In this document: in pieces, positions 36,540 to 64,000 of the stretch
Position numbering within the stretch: position 1 is the stretch's first letter
How the letters are laid out: each line of letters opens with the position of its first letter
DNA from: Candidula unifasciata
Lineage: Eukaryota; Mollusca; Gastropoda; Stylommatophora; Geomitridae
DNA length: 64,000 nt
Direction: 5' to 3'
Assembly (NCBI GenBank): GCA_905116865.2
Contig: CAJHNH020002446.1
Span: 877,001-941,000, forward strand
Position numbers and translations under genes: made by a program
Notes under the pieces: model-generated
Databases searched by the model: none
Told to the model about the DNA's origin: nothing
Seen by the model: the letters and a program-made list of their open reading frames with translations, nothing else

Positions 36540-37503
36540 GTACTGCATGCAAAGAACCTTGAACCAACATGTCTACAATTCTTACCCGAATGGACAGATG
36601 TATATACCGATGGATCATTAGAGGGAGCAGGAAGAAATGGAGGAGCTGGTTCTGTTATTATGCTGCAAGATAGGACCACAGTAGAAACGTCATGCATGTC
36701 TGGAAAACTCAGCAATCTTCAGCAAGCAGTTATTGATCAATTGATGCAACCACAGTGCTTGAGGAAAGAGAAATGAGAAACAGCAAAATTGTTTACCTAT
36801 GCAATGGCAAACTACTAAACCTAAAATTTGCCTAGAAAAACCAAAATAGCCAATAAATGCTGGGGTTGGTTCTGCAATGTCCTGTAAAGGACACACAACT
36901 AACCAACTATGTGACTGCATGTCAGTCCTCCAGGCGACTTAGAGGCAACATGGAGAAAGAACTGACCCACCAGCTAAACAGACTCGTAGAAAATAATTAT
37001 ATCATTCTACAGTAGATCCCAGCTCACTGCAGCATACCAGGAAATGAGCTGGCAGATAGACTGGCTAAAATAGAACAAAGGATAAACAACATACCTATTC
37101 ATTGTCTTTACCAGAAATGAAACACCCATCAAGGGAAAATACAAGAAATTAGGGAGAGATCAGACCAACAGTAAACATCCACAAGACCCCATCAGCAGAC
37201 TGAACAGAAAGCAACATACAACGTCTTCCATCTACAACAGGACACTGCAGGCTCTTCTACCACATGCATAAAATAAAGACTGTACAGTTCCACAGTGTGC
37301 CTGTCAGGACCACAAACACCTGAGCACATTCTGCAGACCTGCCCACTCTACCTGCAACTTTAAAAAGAAAGCTGGCCTCAAGAGCAAAGTGAACAGGCTA
37401 TGGGGAACCACGAAGGACCACCAGCTGACATTCGAGTTCATAGAGGCAACCCGCCTGATGGTTTGATCTGAGCATACAAAACCGAACGCCAAGAAGAAGA
37501 AGA
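36540..37503 (+). mobile_element. RNase H LINE 3' region, interrupted by a SINE C fragment
   Basis: WTDVYTDGSLEGAGRNGGAG at about 36590-36650 is the N-terminal RNase H motif with its first catalytic Asp. SINE C body sequence follows at 36800-36925, then NYIILQ and IPGNELADRLAK from the RNase H C-terminus. The element ends in AACGCCAAGAAGAAGAAGAG. Stops and frameshifts show that it is dead. Confidence 0.8.
36800..36925 (+). mobile_element. SINE family C fragment nested in the RNase H LINE
   Basis: CAATGGCAAACTACTAAACC and GGGTTGGTTCTGCAATGTCC with TGTAAAGGACACACAAC match the body of the copy at 19795-20015. It separates two halves of one RNase H domain. Confidence 0.75.
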
Positions 37504-37696
37504 GTCAATGGGCTCACATCCAGAGATGAGTCCAGTGACCTTCAAAAATGATCAGCCGCTCTTAGTATCATCCAGGAAAACTATCCCGAAAAAGTTGTGA
37601 ATACATGCCTACACAGGTGGATCACCTACTTATGTGGTTAAAAATGGAGGTGCAGTCATCTTTATCACATACCCAGACAACAACCACCACCACACA

Positions 37697-40600
37697 AAGT
37701 GTATCTATCTATTGTCTTCTTCACTTTAACCGGGTTGCAGCCCAGTGTCGTGGTTTAAAATATTTGTTTTGTGCCTCTTGCGTGATTTGAGTGACAGTTT
37801 TCTGGATCTTCTGGCCGTATTCAGCTACTCCATCTATCCATTTTTTCCTGGGTCTTCCTCTGGCCTTTCTTCCCGATGTTCTATTGTAAAAGGCCTTATA
37901 GGCAATCTGATCCGGTTGCATTCTTACTAAATGACCAAACCACTTCATTCTCTGTCTTTCAATATGTTCCATGCATGCTCTTGTTCCAACTTTGTCTCTA
38001 ATGCTGATGTTTGTGACTCTGTCTCTTCGTGAATTGTTGGTGACTCTTCGGAGACATCGCATTTCACACGTAGTTATTTTTTGCATATGTGACTTGTTCA
38101 TTGTCCACGTTTGGCACTGATAACAAAACGTAGGGATGAAAATGCTGTTGATCATCCGTTGTTTGGCTGGTAACGAGATCTTTGGATGACGAAGAAGTGG
38201 GGCCAGTTGGTAGTTGACTGCATTGGCTTTTTGAACTCTAGCCTGTATCTCTTTATCGAGTCTTCCATCTTCTGTAAATATGCATCCTAAGTACTTGAAT
38301 TCATGAACTTGTTCTAATTGTATGTCATTGATCTTTATGTTTACATTACTGTGTTTCTTTCCTATGGTCATTACTTCAGTTTTTGAGGGGTTTATTTTCA
38401 TGTCAAATTTTGTACAGTTAGTGAGCAATGAATCAACATATTGTTGTAGTTTTTGTTCTTCTTCTTGTAACAAACATTGGTCATCTGCAAAGAGAAGTTC
38501 ATTTATAATATCTGTGTTTTGGTTTGACTCCTGTGCAATTTTATCCATATATGTGATAAAGAGTAGGGGTGATAGGACACATCCTTGTCGTACTCCTGAT
38601 GTAATGGGGAACCAGTCTGTCATACCTTCCGTTGTTCTTACAGCGCTCTGGCTATTTTGATAGAGAGCCATTATGTTTCCCAATAATTGACCCGGTACAC
38701 TATATTCTTCAAGAATGTTCCATAGTTTATTTCTGTTAACCCTGTCAAAAGCCTTCTCTTGATCAATGAATATAAGATTCTGGTGTTTATTATATTCGAT
38801 TGTCTGCTCACAAATTTGCCTAAGAGTAAATATTGCATCAGTGCAGCTCTTACCTTTTCTAAATCCAAACTGGTTGTTACTTAATTGAGGTTCTAATATC
38901 ACTCTCACTCTTCGTTCTAATATTTTTGCAAACATCTTTCCTACATGGCTTTGTAAAGAGATACCTCTGTATGTTTCACAATCTCGTTTATCACCTTTCT
39001 TCTTCCATATGGGAAATATAATTGCTCTCTGCCAGTCAACGGGAACTTTCATTTCCTCCCAGGCCATATTGAATATTCTTGTCAGCCATTTTACTGCTGT
39101 TGCCTTACATGCAAGTATTATGTCTGTTGTAATACCATTTGTTTTGGCCGCTTTGTTTCTTTTGCTTTGCTCTAGGATCTTTTCAACTTCAGATTCTAAT
39201 ATATTAGGTTCTTGTTCTTGTCCAAATTTTATTTTATTAGACACTGGTTCTTGTGGTCCACTATTCAGGAATTCAGAAAAATATTCTTGCCATCTTCTTT
39301 TAACATCTTGGGATTTGATGAGTGGTTTTTTAGCCTTGCTGTTTATGATCTTTGATGGGTTACATTTCTCTTCTCTTAGTCTCATAGCCTTGATGCTTCG
39401 GTAGAACTGACCTGGTGAATCAGTGCATAGCCTTGCTAATTGTTCTCCGTAGTTTGCCCATGATTCTGATTTTGCCGAATTTACTTTCCTCTTGCTCTTT
39501 GCTCTTGCTTCTCTATATTTGATGTAGTCCTCATCTAATTTGGACTTTTGCCACTGATGAAAATATTTCTTCTTTTCTTTGATAGAAATTTTAACTTCTT
39601 CATTCCACCATGCTGTTTGTTTCATGTGCCTTCTTGGCTTTCGGAGTCCGCACTTTTCTGTCATTACATTCAGGATGCAGGTTTTTAAAATTTGCCACTC
39701 TTCTTCTATGTCATTTCCTCTCTCTAGAGTACTGAAGGTGTTTTTAACTGTTTCCTCAACTTGAATTGCCACATCTTTGTCTTTTAGTTTCTCTATGGCT
39801 ATCTGATCCATTAGCTGTGGTGTTTTATCAGTGCAAATTCTTGTTGGTTTATAGAGCCAAAGTACTACAGGTCTATGGTCAGAGTCTATTATTGCATTTG
39901 GGATGGCCCTGGAGTTCTTTATTCTCCATCTGTCGCTCTTTTTTGTGAGAATAAAATCTATCTGTGATGCTTGGTTAATATTATTCCATTTATACCAGGT
40001 CAGTATCTTGCTTCTCTTATGTTGGTATACCGTGTTGCTGATAATTAGTTCATGCTCTGCACATACATTGAGTAATTGTTCTCCATTGTTGTTACATTTA
40101 TTTTCTTTGTCACTAAATAGTCCTATATATGTGGACCATGGAGGTCGACGTTCTCCCACATGTCCGTTGAAATCTCCCATCACATACAAGCCATCAGTGT
40201 CTGTAACTTTACTGATGGTTTCACTAAGTTGGTCAAAAAATTCCGTTCTTTCTTCTTCAGTGTAAGTGTCGTTACAAGGAGCATATACTTGAATATACGA
40301 TACTCTTCGTTTACCTGCAGCCAGTCTAATACTTATGATTCTCTCTGACACGAATTCTGAATCTAGTAAATATTTTGCTGTTTCTGGAGCAATGATAAAA
40401 CCCACTCCATGTTTATTAGTTTCTTGTGGTTGAGTCCCTTTCCAAATCAGAACAAAGTTCTTATGAATTTTCTGGACGCCTTGAGCTTTTCTTCTGATAT
40501 CAGCAATTCCCAAAACCTTGATTTTACTCTTTATCATAAATTCAACCAATTCAGCCACTTTATCCCCCATACCACAAAAGTTCCATGTAGCCATCTTAAA

Positions 40601-40885
40601 AACTGTCGTGCCGGATCTGTTTATCTTGGCCAGTGTTTCTTTCATGACTATGTCTTGTGTGTGGCGGTTTGAAGCGCTGGTGTAATCGCGCTTTTTCATT
40701 AAAATACACCATAAATCTTGAGCAATGGTGCTTGAACAAACAAATCCCCTACCGGCTTGCTGGGCCTGTCGTTGGATCATCCTTGTTTGAACAATAATTT
40801 GATGGAAATCCCCTAAAACAAAATTTATCAAAAGTGCATAGTGATAGACGCAGCTTATTCCGCCACCTTGGCCAGGTTTTTTTTT
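37697..40885 (-). mobile_element. Intact-frame LINE insertion
   Basis: The unit carrying the polyprotein above. Its 3' end (low coordinate) has a short UTR ending in GAAGAAGACAATAGATAGAT rather than poly(A), as RTE-type LINEs often do. Its 5' end lies near 40870-40885, beside a run of A on the minus strand, where host LINE coding sequence resumes. Boundaries are good to about 20 bp. Confidence 0.8.
37721..40780 (-). CDS. LINE polyprotein: APE endonuclease and reverse transcriptase, intact ORF
   Basis: The open frame runs 41128-37721, but its first ~85 codons are antisense of the host RNase H LINE, so the element's own start is likely the Met at 40780 (about 1,019 residues; no premature stop). 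Numbering from 41128: endonuclease from about 178 (MATWNFCGMGDK), with GDFN at 318-321, QIDF at 389-392 and DSDHRP at 415-420. The position usually SE(T/V)R reads ADIRR at 209-213. RT motifs are GDKRDCETYRGISLQSHVGK, FGFRKGKSCTDAIF, FIDQEKAFDRVN, SGVRQGCVLSPLLF and FADD at 880-883. The tail holds HEFKYLGCIFTEDGR and KARGRPRKKWIDG. It makes a cDNA copy of its own RNA at nicked chromosomal DNA. The intact frame suggests a recent insertion. No separate ORF1 was seen. Clade is RTE-like by architecture. Confidence 0.92.
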   Translation of the reverse strand: MIQRQAQQAGRGFVCSSTIAQDLWCILMKKRDYTSASNRHTQDIVMKETLAKINRSGTTVFKMATWNFCGMGDKVAELVEFMIKSKIKVLGIADIRRKAQGVQKIHKNFVLIWKGTQPQETNKHGVGFIIAPETAKYLLDSEFVSERIISIRLAAGKRRVSYIQVYAPCNDTYTEEERTEFFDQLSETISKVTDTDGLYVMGDFNGHVGERRPPWSTYIGLFSDKENKCNNNGEQLLNVCAEHELIISNTVYQHKRSKILTWYKWNNINQASQIDFILTKKSDRWRIKNSRAIPNAIIDSDHRPVVLWLYKPTRICTDKTPQLMDQIAIEKLKDKDVAIQVEETVKNTFSTLERGNDIEEEWQILKTCILNVMTEKCGLRKPRRHMKQTAWWNEEVKISIKEKKKYFHQWQKSKLDEDYIKYREARAKSKRKVNSAKSESWANYGEQLARLCTDSPGQFYRSIKAMRLREEKCNPSKIINSKAKKPLIKSQDVKRRWQEYFSEFLNSGPQEPVSNKIKFGQEQEPNILESEVEKILEQSKRNKAAKTNGITTDIILACKATAVKWLTRIFNMAWEEMKVPVDWQRAIIFPIWKKKGDKRDCETYRGISLQSHVGKMFAKILERRVRVILEPQLSNNQFGFRKGKSCTDAIFTLRQICEQTIEYNKHQNLIFIDQEKAFDRVNRNKLWNILEEYSVPGQLLGNIMALYQNSQSAVRTTEGMTDWFPITSGVRQGCVLSPLLFITYMDKIAQESNQNTDIINELLFADDQCLLQEEEQKLQQYVDSLLTNCTKFDMKINPSKTEVMTIGKKHSNVNIKINDIQLEQVHEFKYLGCIFTEDGRLDKEIQARVQKANAVNYQLAPLLRHPKISLPAKQRMINSIFIPTFCYQCQTWTMNKSHMQKITTCEMRCLRRVTNNSRRDRVTNISIRDKVGTRACMEHIERQRMKWFGHLVRMQPDQIAYKAFYNRTSGRKARGRPRKKWIDGVAEYGQKIQKTVTQITQEAQNKYFKPRHWAATRLK

Positions 40886-41164
40886 TTTGCCCTCAAGAGT
40901 GGTAAACTCCCTCAACTGAGATCTGAACAAAGAAAGATGGCTGCCCAAAAACGATATGTACATTATGAGTGCCATCCCACTGTGGTATAACAGGAAACGA
41001 AACTGGATAAAATTGCTAAGAAAGGGGCAGAAGTTGAACAGGAAGAGAATGCAGTGACATACTTTGAGAAGAAAAGGGCCATCCAGTCTATTAGAGGTGA
41101 ACAAAATCTGGTCAGAAATAAGTGCCACTTACTTGAGTGGCAAGTAAAATAGTCAGTAAATGTC

Positions 41165-41400
41165 CCTTTTCCATGCCTTTAGGCGTTTTGGGAATATAGG
41201 GCAAGACCTATATTTTTATAGACCGTTTGGCACTTGGTGGGGGATGTGGTCAGCACCACGCTGGCCACCTTTACTTCCTAGGACTGCACCTGATACCCAC
41301 TGAGGCTGGGTCAACCTAGGAGTGAAGGTCATTTGTGAACAAAAGTGCGGCTCCGTCAGGACCTGAACCCATGACCTTCGGATCCGCAGGCAGGCATTGA
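41165..41400 (-). mobile_element. SINE family A, near complete
   Basis: Minus strand: tRNA-like head with B box GGTTCAGGTCC, body TGACCTTCACTCCTAGG and GCCTCAGTGGGTATCAGG, tail CACCAAGTGCCAAACGGTC and TATAAAAATATAGGTCTTG then GCCTAAAGGCATGG. Inserted into the RNase H LINE. Confidence 0.75.
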
Positions 41401-41939
41401 TTGGCAAGCTTAGGTCATAACAAGTTTAACAAGCATATATACATGTTTCTTCTGAGTAGTTCACCACTGTGCCCCTGTGGACTGTGTGTGCAGGCTACAG
41501 AAAATTTCCTGCAAGAATGTCCCTTGCACAGCCCATTAAAAGGAAAATACTTGCCCACTGAGTCAATATTGTACCTAAAGTTGTATGGAACTGAAAGGAA
41601 ACTCCTAAAAATAGTCAAGTTAATCACAAGAACTTGTCTGTCAGTGTAAATCAGAAAGCGAACGCAAGAAGAAAAAAGAAGAAGAATTATTTCCATTATT
41701 CCTTGATATTTCTTGGTGTCCTTTCTCTCAATGTCTATACAACACATGCTTACAACTGGCATAAGTGAACTGACCTTGTGGGTGTTTAGAGATAACTCTA
41801 TGTTGAGGGAGGCCTTTGCCTGATACACTTGTGCTCTCGATTGCTGGCACCACTCACCGAGTCTGTCTGGTTCATGTTGTCATTTTGTGCCTGGGAAATA
41901 AATATAGCCATCACTTACAAAAGGATGATTATAAAAATG

Positions 41940-42898
41940 TGAAGGGAAACCATTAAGTGAAGGCAGTTGAATCCTAGTCTGCGTGGAAAAGAATGCAGAA
42001 GAAGAAAAAAAATTATTTCGGGACACCGATTAGCTCCTTTGCCATACCCAAAGTACATGTCATGATGGTTTAGTAGCATGCGCATGTGCAACAATTCTTA
42101 CAGGATGGCCACAGCATTGTTAACATGCACCGTAGAAGAGCAAGGATGTATCAGTTGTTTATTGTGGACAGAGAGCGTTAAACCGGCTTAAATCTATTGA
42201 AGAATGCAGTTCAGTACGGAGAAATTTGTTTGTCTCAGAGGAAAGTGTATGAATGGGTGGAAAGATTTAAAAATGGAAAGGGTAACATCAGTGATGAAAT
42301 GCAGATTGGCAAATCTGTTAGTGTGGCAACTGAGACTGTGAAAAAACAGACAGAACTGCGAATCTGTGTCAATAGACGAGTTATTATTGACAAAATTGCT
42401 TTAAAGTTCCTCATGAGTCACAATGCTGCATATATAATTGTTCATGACAGCTGTGGGTTTGAGAAAGTGTGTAGCAGATGGATTCCAAGTCAGCTGTCCA
42501 ATAAACAGAAGCATAACAACGCCTGCCCTCATATGGATGCACAAACAGTGGATACACTACCGACTCTGTGGTTGGAAGTATTGAAACATCCAGCATACTG
42601 CCCAGACTTGGCACCATCAGACTTTCATTTGATTGACCCACTGAAAGAACATTTGTGGGATCAGAGATTTGCAGATGACAATGAGGTGATGTTGGTGGTG
42701 AAAACTTAGTCACACCAAAAAGCTTCTACCTGGTGGGCATCCACAATCTTGTGAATTAGTGGATTACATGGATTGCAAGACAGGGAGACTATGTCAAGAA
42801 GTAGGACACAGAAGAGTTTTGTTCCAGGTGCTGGTAAAAAACAAAAACAGCAACAAATAAACTTATGCAGTTGCCTTTACTAAGTGACTTTCCCTTTA
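41940..42898 (+). mobile_element. mariner-type transposon relic with terminal inverted repeats
   Basis: The left end GAAGGGAAACCATTAAGTGA near 41941 pairs with a right end containing TCACTTAGTAAAGGCAACTG (reverse) near 42865-42898. The interior encodes EEQGC and ESVKPA, then YGEICLSQRKVYEWVERFKN and GFEKVCSRWIPSQLSNKQKH of a mariner transposase in shifted frames. The middle is deleted; the block before NACPHMDAQ reads HNN where mariners have HDN. The last motif YCPDLAPSDFHL is kept. At least one catalytic Asp is lost, so it is inactive. Confidence 0.85.
42102..42709 (+). pseudogene. mariner transposase pseudogene
   Basis: Reading frame broken between 42102 and 42197, with an internal deletion near 42510 and the second catalytic Asp changed to Asn. 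The longest open part is 42197-42709. It is not a host gene. See the enclosing element for ends. Confidence 0.85.
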
Positions 42899-43175
42899 TT
42901 AATCTTGACTGCAGTCACCCCCATATTTTCACCACTTTATTAATCTAGTCTAGTGCACCCCTGGCATAACAATAATCTGTTGCTTCATTTTTTTTTAACC
43001 ATTTTGATTTGTTCACTCACTGAGAGCATAATTTGTTAATTCTTGGTAAGAGTAATGTAATCCTTTAAATATGATTAACTTTTCTGTTGTTGTTTTCATA
43101 TGCAGCATAATCAGGAGGTACAGAGCAACAAACAACAAATTTAAAGAATAGGGCAGAGGACATTAATATATTGAA

Positions 43176-61722
<18,547 letters not shown>

Positions 61723-61839
61723 TAAATTCCTAATTTTGTATTAAAAAGTAATGTTAATTGTTTTGATGTTGATTGTTTTGATGATTATAAAGTAGATCTA
61801 TTTTGTGTCATTTGTAAACAGCTGTGCTAAGCATTTAAA

Positions 61840-62755
61840 GCTTAGAAGCCCTGGGTAGAGCTAAGGATCTCAGACTGAAAAGAGGAAGGTCTTGGATGGT
61901 GCAAACAGAAGACAATTATGTGTACATGTTTGCAGGCTTGATAAATTTGGGCGAGGAGAGGATTGGGTCAAGGTGTCCGAGCAAGTTTCAGACTTGTGTA
62001 CGGTTCTAATCACGTTAGGTCATGAGTGCATGGACTAGCCAGCTGATGCTGCAAAATCAGAGGTTCAACAAATGATTCATGACAATTTGCACCCAAGTGA
62101 TGTGATTATCTATACAGATGTCTCTGTGTTGAGAGGCAGACAAAGTGCATCAGGTTTCATAGCAAAAGTGAATGAACCCCGCTTATTTTAATAAAACCTT
62201 GAATATCATATCACAATGTCTAGTTTGAGAAAGGAGGTGGAGGCAGTTTCTGCTGCCTTCCGCTGGCTTGAGAATCAGCTGTACACACATGCCGTAATTG
62301 TCACTGACTCATAGAGTATGTTGTGAAAGATGGAGACAGGCATGCTGCATGCAGAGTAGCAAGCAAAACTTCAGAGGTCCCGGGTAGTTAGCGTCTTTTG
62401 GATATTTTCTCCAGGTCTACTGGTGTGTTGGTAAATGAGCAGGCAGACAGACTGGCCGGCTCTGCACCACTTGGTGGTGAATTGATGTTTGGCAAGCTAG
62501 ATTTTGTGAGGGCCCTTTGGGAGAGAGTGAACAGTGCGGATGCACAGATAGATCATTAAGGTCTGAGGAGAATGGCACTGCGAGGAGTTACCAGAGGATC
62601 TGGCAGACGCTCAGCACTCAGGAGAAGGGCAAGACACATATACAATCAGACAGTTACTGGTGCCATCAGAATTAAAACTCTTCGTTTGCTGCTGAAGATG
62701 GGGGCGGAGCACTTATGGGGGTGTCCTGAGTGCTGTGATGTTGTTTCTTAATTCA
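61840..62755 (+). mobile_element. RNase H LINE, 3' region
   Basis: The most complete of three copies. It encodes VIIYTDVSVLRGRQSASGFI (first Asp), KEVEAVSAAFRWLENQLYTH (Glu) and AVIVTDS (Asp), then a frameshifted GHAGVLVNEQADRLAGS-type motif and ALWERVNSADAQIDH, LRRMALRGVTRGSGRRSALR. Stops and shifts show decay. It starts about 120 bases after the CUB stop and may fall in its 3' UTR. Confidence 0.82.
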
Positions 62756-63364
62756 GCATTCAACATTCTTTGTCTACCTTGTACTCTGGATCTTTCTCTG
62801 CTAGTGTATGTCTTGTGTGGTATGGCGTCACAAGGCATTCTAAGTGGGCTAAATATTTGATCTGCTGACTTTGTAAATAGTTCACAGTTGGTTCTGTGCT
62901 AGTTTTTGTCTCTCAGGATCTCATTTCTTATTTTATCTTCTCTTGTCACACCTGAGCCCTTCTCAAACGTTTCATTTCCGCTAATATTTTTGTATTTCAC
63001 TGCTAGATTTCTATCTATTACATCAGATATCTAGCTTCAAAACCATTTTATTGTTGTTGTGATAATTGCAGAATCTAGACAGGCTGTTGTTTATTTACAA
63101 TTTCTTATTCAAGTATTTTACAATTCAAAGATCACATCTGCTTATTGTAGTAAATGACCTTATTTACTAAGACATATTGTAAGCTTTGCATTTCATTTTC
63201 AACATCTTAGATTCATGAGCTGAAGTGTGAACTGCTTAATATGCTAGGCTACCAACACTGTTGTTCTGGTTCAGTGTGTAGTAGTGACAAGTTCACATAT
63301 TTTCTGACCAGTTGTGCCACTGACTGTATGGACCTACAAAACATCATTCAGTTGCCTTAATAGT

Positions 63365-63650
63365 CTGTCTTCTTCTTATTAAAATTCACCGGTTGTAAAG
63401 TCTGATGGAAAGATCTGGTTATGCATCCACTTTTAGCTTTTATCTTGTTTCAGAACTTGAGTTTTGTATGCACATCTGTTTTACAGATCTGGCTTATTTG
63501 TATGCTGAGTGTTGGTTCCTTGTCTCTCAGGTAGATGCACTCTTTAACTCTAAAGGGCACACTCCTAAATAGTCGCCTGCTTCTTAGGAGGCAGTGAGTC
63601 TATTCTTCTTTTCCCCAGCATGGGCCCCAGAACCCACATTGGGGTTAATG
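63365..63650 (-). mobile_element. Short interspersed repeat with (GAA)n tail
   Basis: On +: TTCTTCTTATTAAAATTCAC, CGGTTGTAAAGTCTGATGG, TTTTACAGATCTGGCTTATT, CTCAGGTAGATGCACTC and GGGCCCCAGAACCCACATTG. Near full length. The remaining 62760-63360 and 63650-64000 show no gene. Confidence 0.75.
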
Positions 63651-64000
63651 GCATGTAATTATGATTACTTTGTGCTTTTAGTTCTTATATCTTATAACAA
63701 TTTTGTAACTTATTTAAAATATAAAATAAAAAAAACTAAACTTTTTACTGCAAATGAGAATGTCTTACAAGGAAAGAAAATTCATCATCATTAACAACTT
63801 GCACATTTGTTGATAAAGTTATTGGTGAGGAATAGTTTTTTATCCAGTATATAATGGGCAGCACTGGTCATTATAATTTTGTGGGGATGTACCATGTGCA
63901 TTAAGTAAGTAATGCCTCATATTTGTTTGCCATTCAAATAATGAAGATTGAAATATGAGACAGTGTATACTTCAAATTTGACATGTCGGTATTGTATGTA

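Larger units (their letters stand above)
37504..41665 (+). mobile_element. Older RNase H LINE hosting two insertions
   Basis: Three separated pieces read on +. 37604-37690 encodes YTGGSPTYVVKNGGAVIFIT (RNase H start). 40960-41160 encodes DKIAKKGAEVEQEENAVTYF and KKRAIQSIRG (RNase H end). 41400-41665 encodes LCPCGLCVQATENFLQECPL and KLYGTERKLLKIVKLITRTC, ending GCGAACGCAAGAAG. The gaps are filled by the - strand LINE at about 37700-40885 and the - strand SINE A at 41165-41400. Confidence 0.8.

Noticed and set aside
42197..42709. Host gene of 170 residues
   Set aside because: It is the broken mariner transposase, with inverted repeats flanking and an internal deletion.
61740..61745. ATTAAA as the polyadenylation signal of the CUB gene
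   Set aside because: Only 18 bases after the stop codon and in AT-rich sequence; too weak to call the transcript end.

Overview
The window is AT-rich animal DNA: spliced genes, introns of several kilobases, and a very high load of transposon debris. Codon use, GT-AG introns, LINEs with RNase H domains, tRNA-derived SINEs and hAT, mariner and TTAA-type DNA transposons suggest an invertebrate, most likely a lophotrochozoan and perhaps a gastropod mollusc. That assignment is inference; no species can be named from the sequence.

Three host genes can be assembled, all on the + strand. (1) 532-1773 is the last two exons of an ABCA-type ABC transporter whose body lies upstream of the window. (2) 6321-19063 is a complete eight-exon gene for a 315-residue Nudix hydrolase with an N-terminal DUF4743 domain, of the family that in yeast and plants handles damaged thiamine diphosphate. 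All exon phases match and the exons sum to a whole number of codons. (3) 43176-61722 is a six-coding-exon gene for a 558-residue type I membrane protein: signal peptide, one CUB domain, one membrane helix, and a long Ser- and Pro-rich tail with three PPxY motifs. I cannot give it a name.

The rest is mostly mobile DNA. Introns of the Nudix gene hold two copies of a composite hAT element that both carry a LINE 3' end. Between genes 2 and 3 lie a 3 kb higher-order satellite (23849-26838) that appears to have grown out of a LINE endonuclease sequence, a SPIN-like hAT relic (29401-29560), an almost full-length decayed LINE (30180-32960), a transposon-poor stretch (33200-36500), and a nest in which an intact-ORF LINE (37721-40780, - strand) sits inside an older RNase H LINE. 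A mariner relic with recognisable ends (41940-42898) precedes gene 3. Introns of gene 3 hold truncated LINEs, a hAT-type MITE, many copies of a short repeat with a (GAA)n tail, and long simple repeats.

The three genes have no evident functional link. No prokaryotic features, CRISPR arrays, rRNA genes or free-standing tRNA genes were seen; all tRNA-like sequences are SINE heads.
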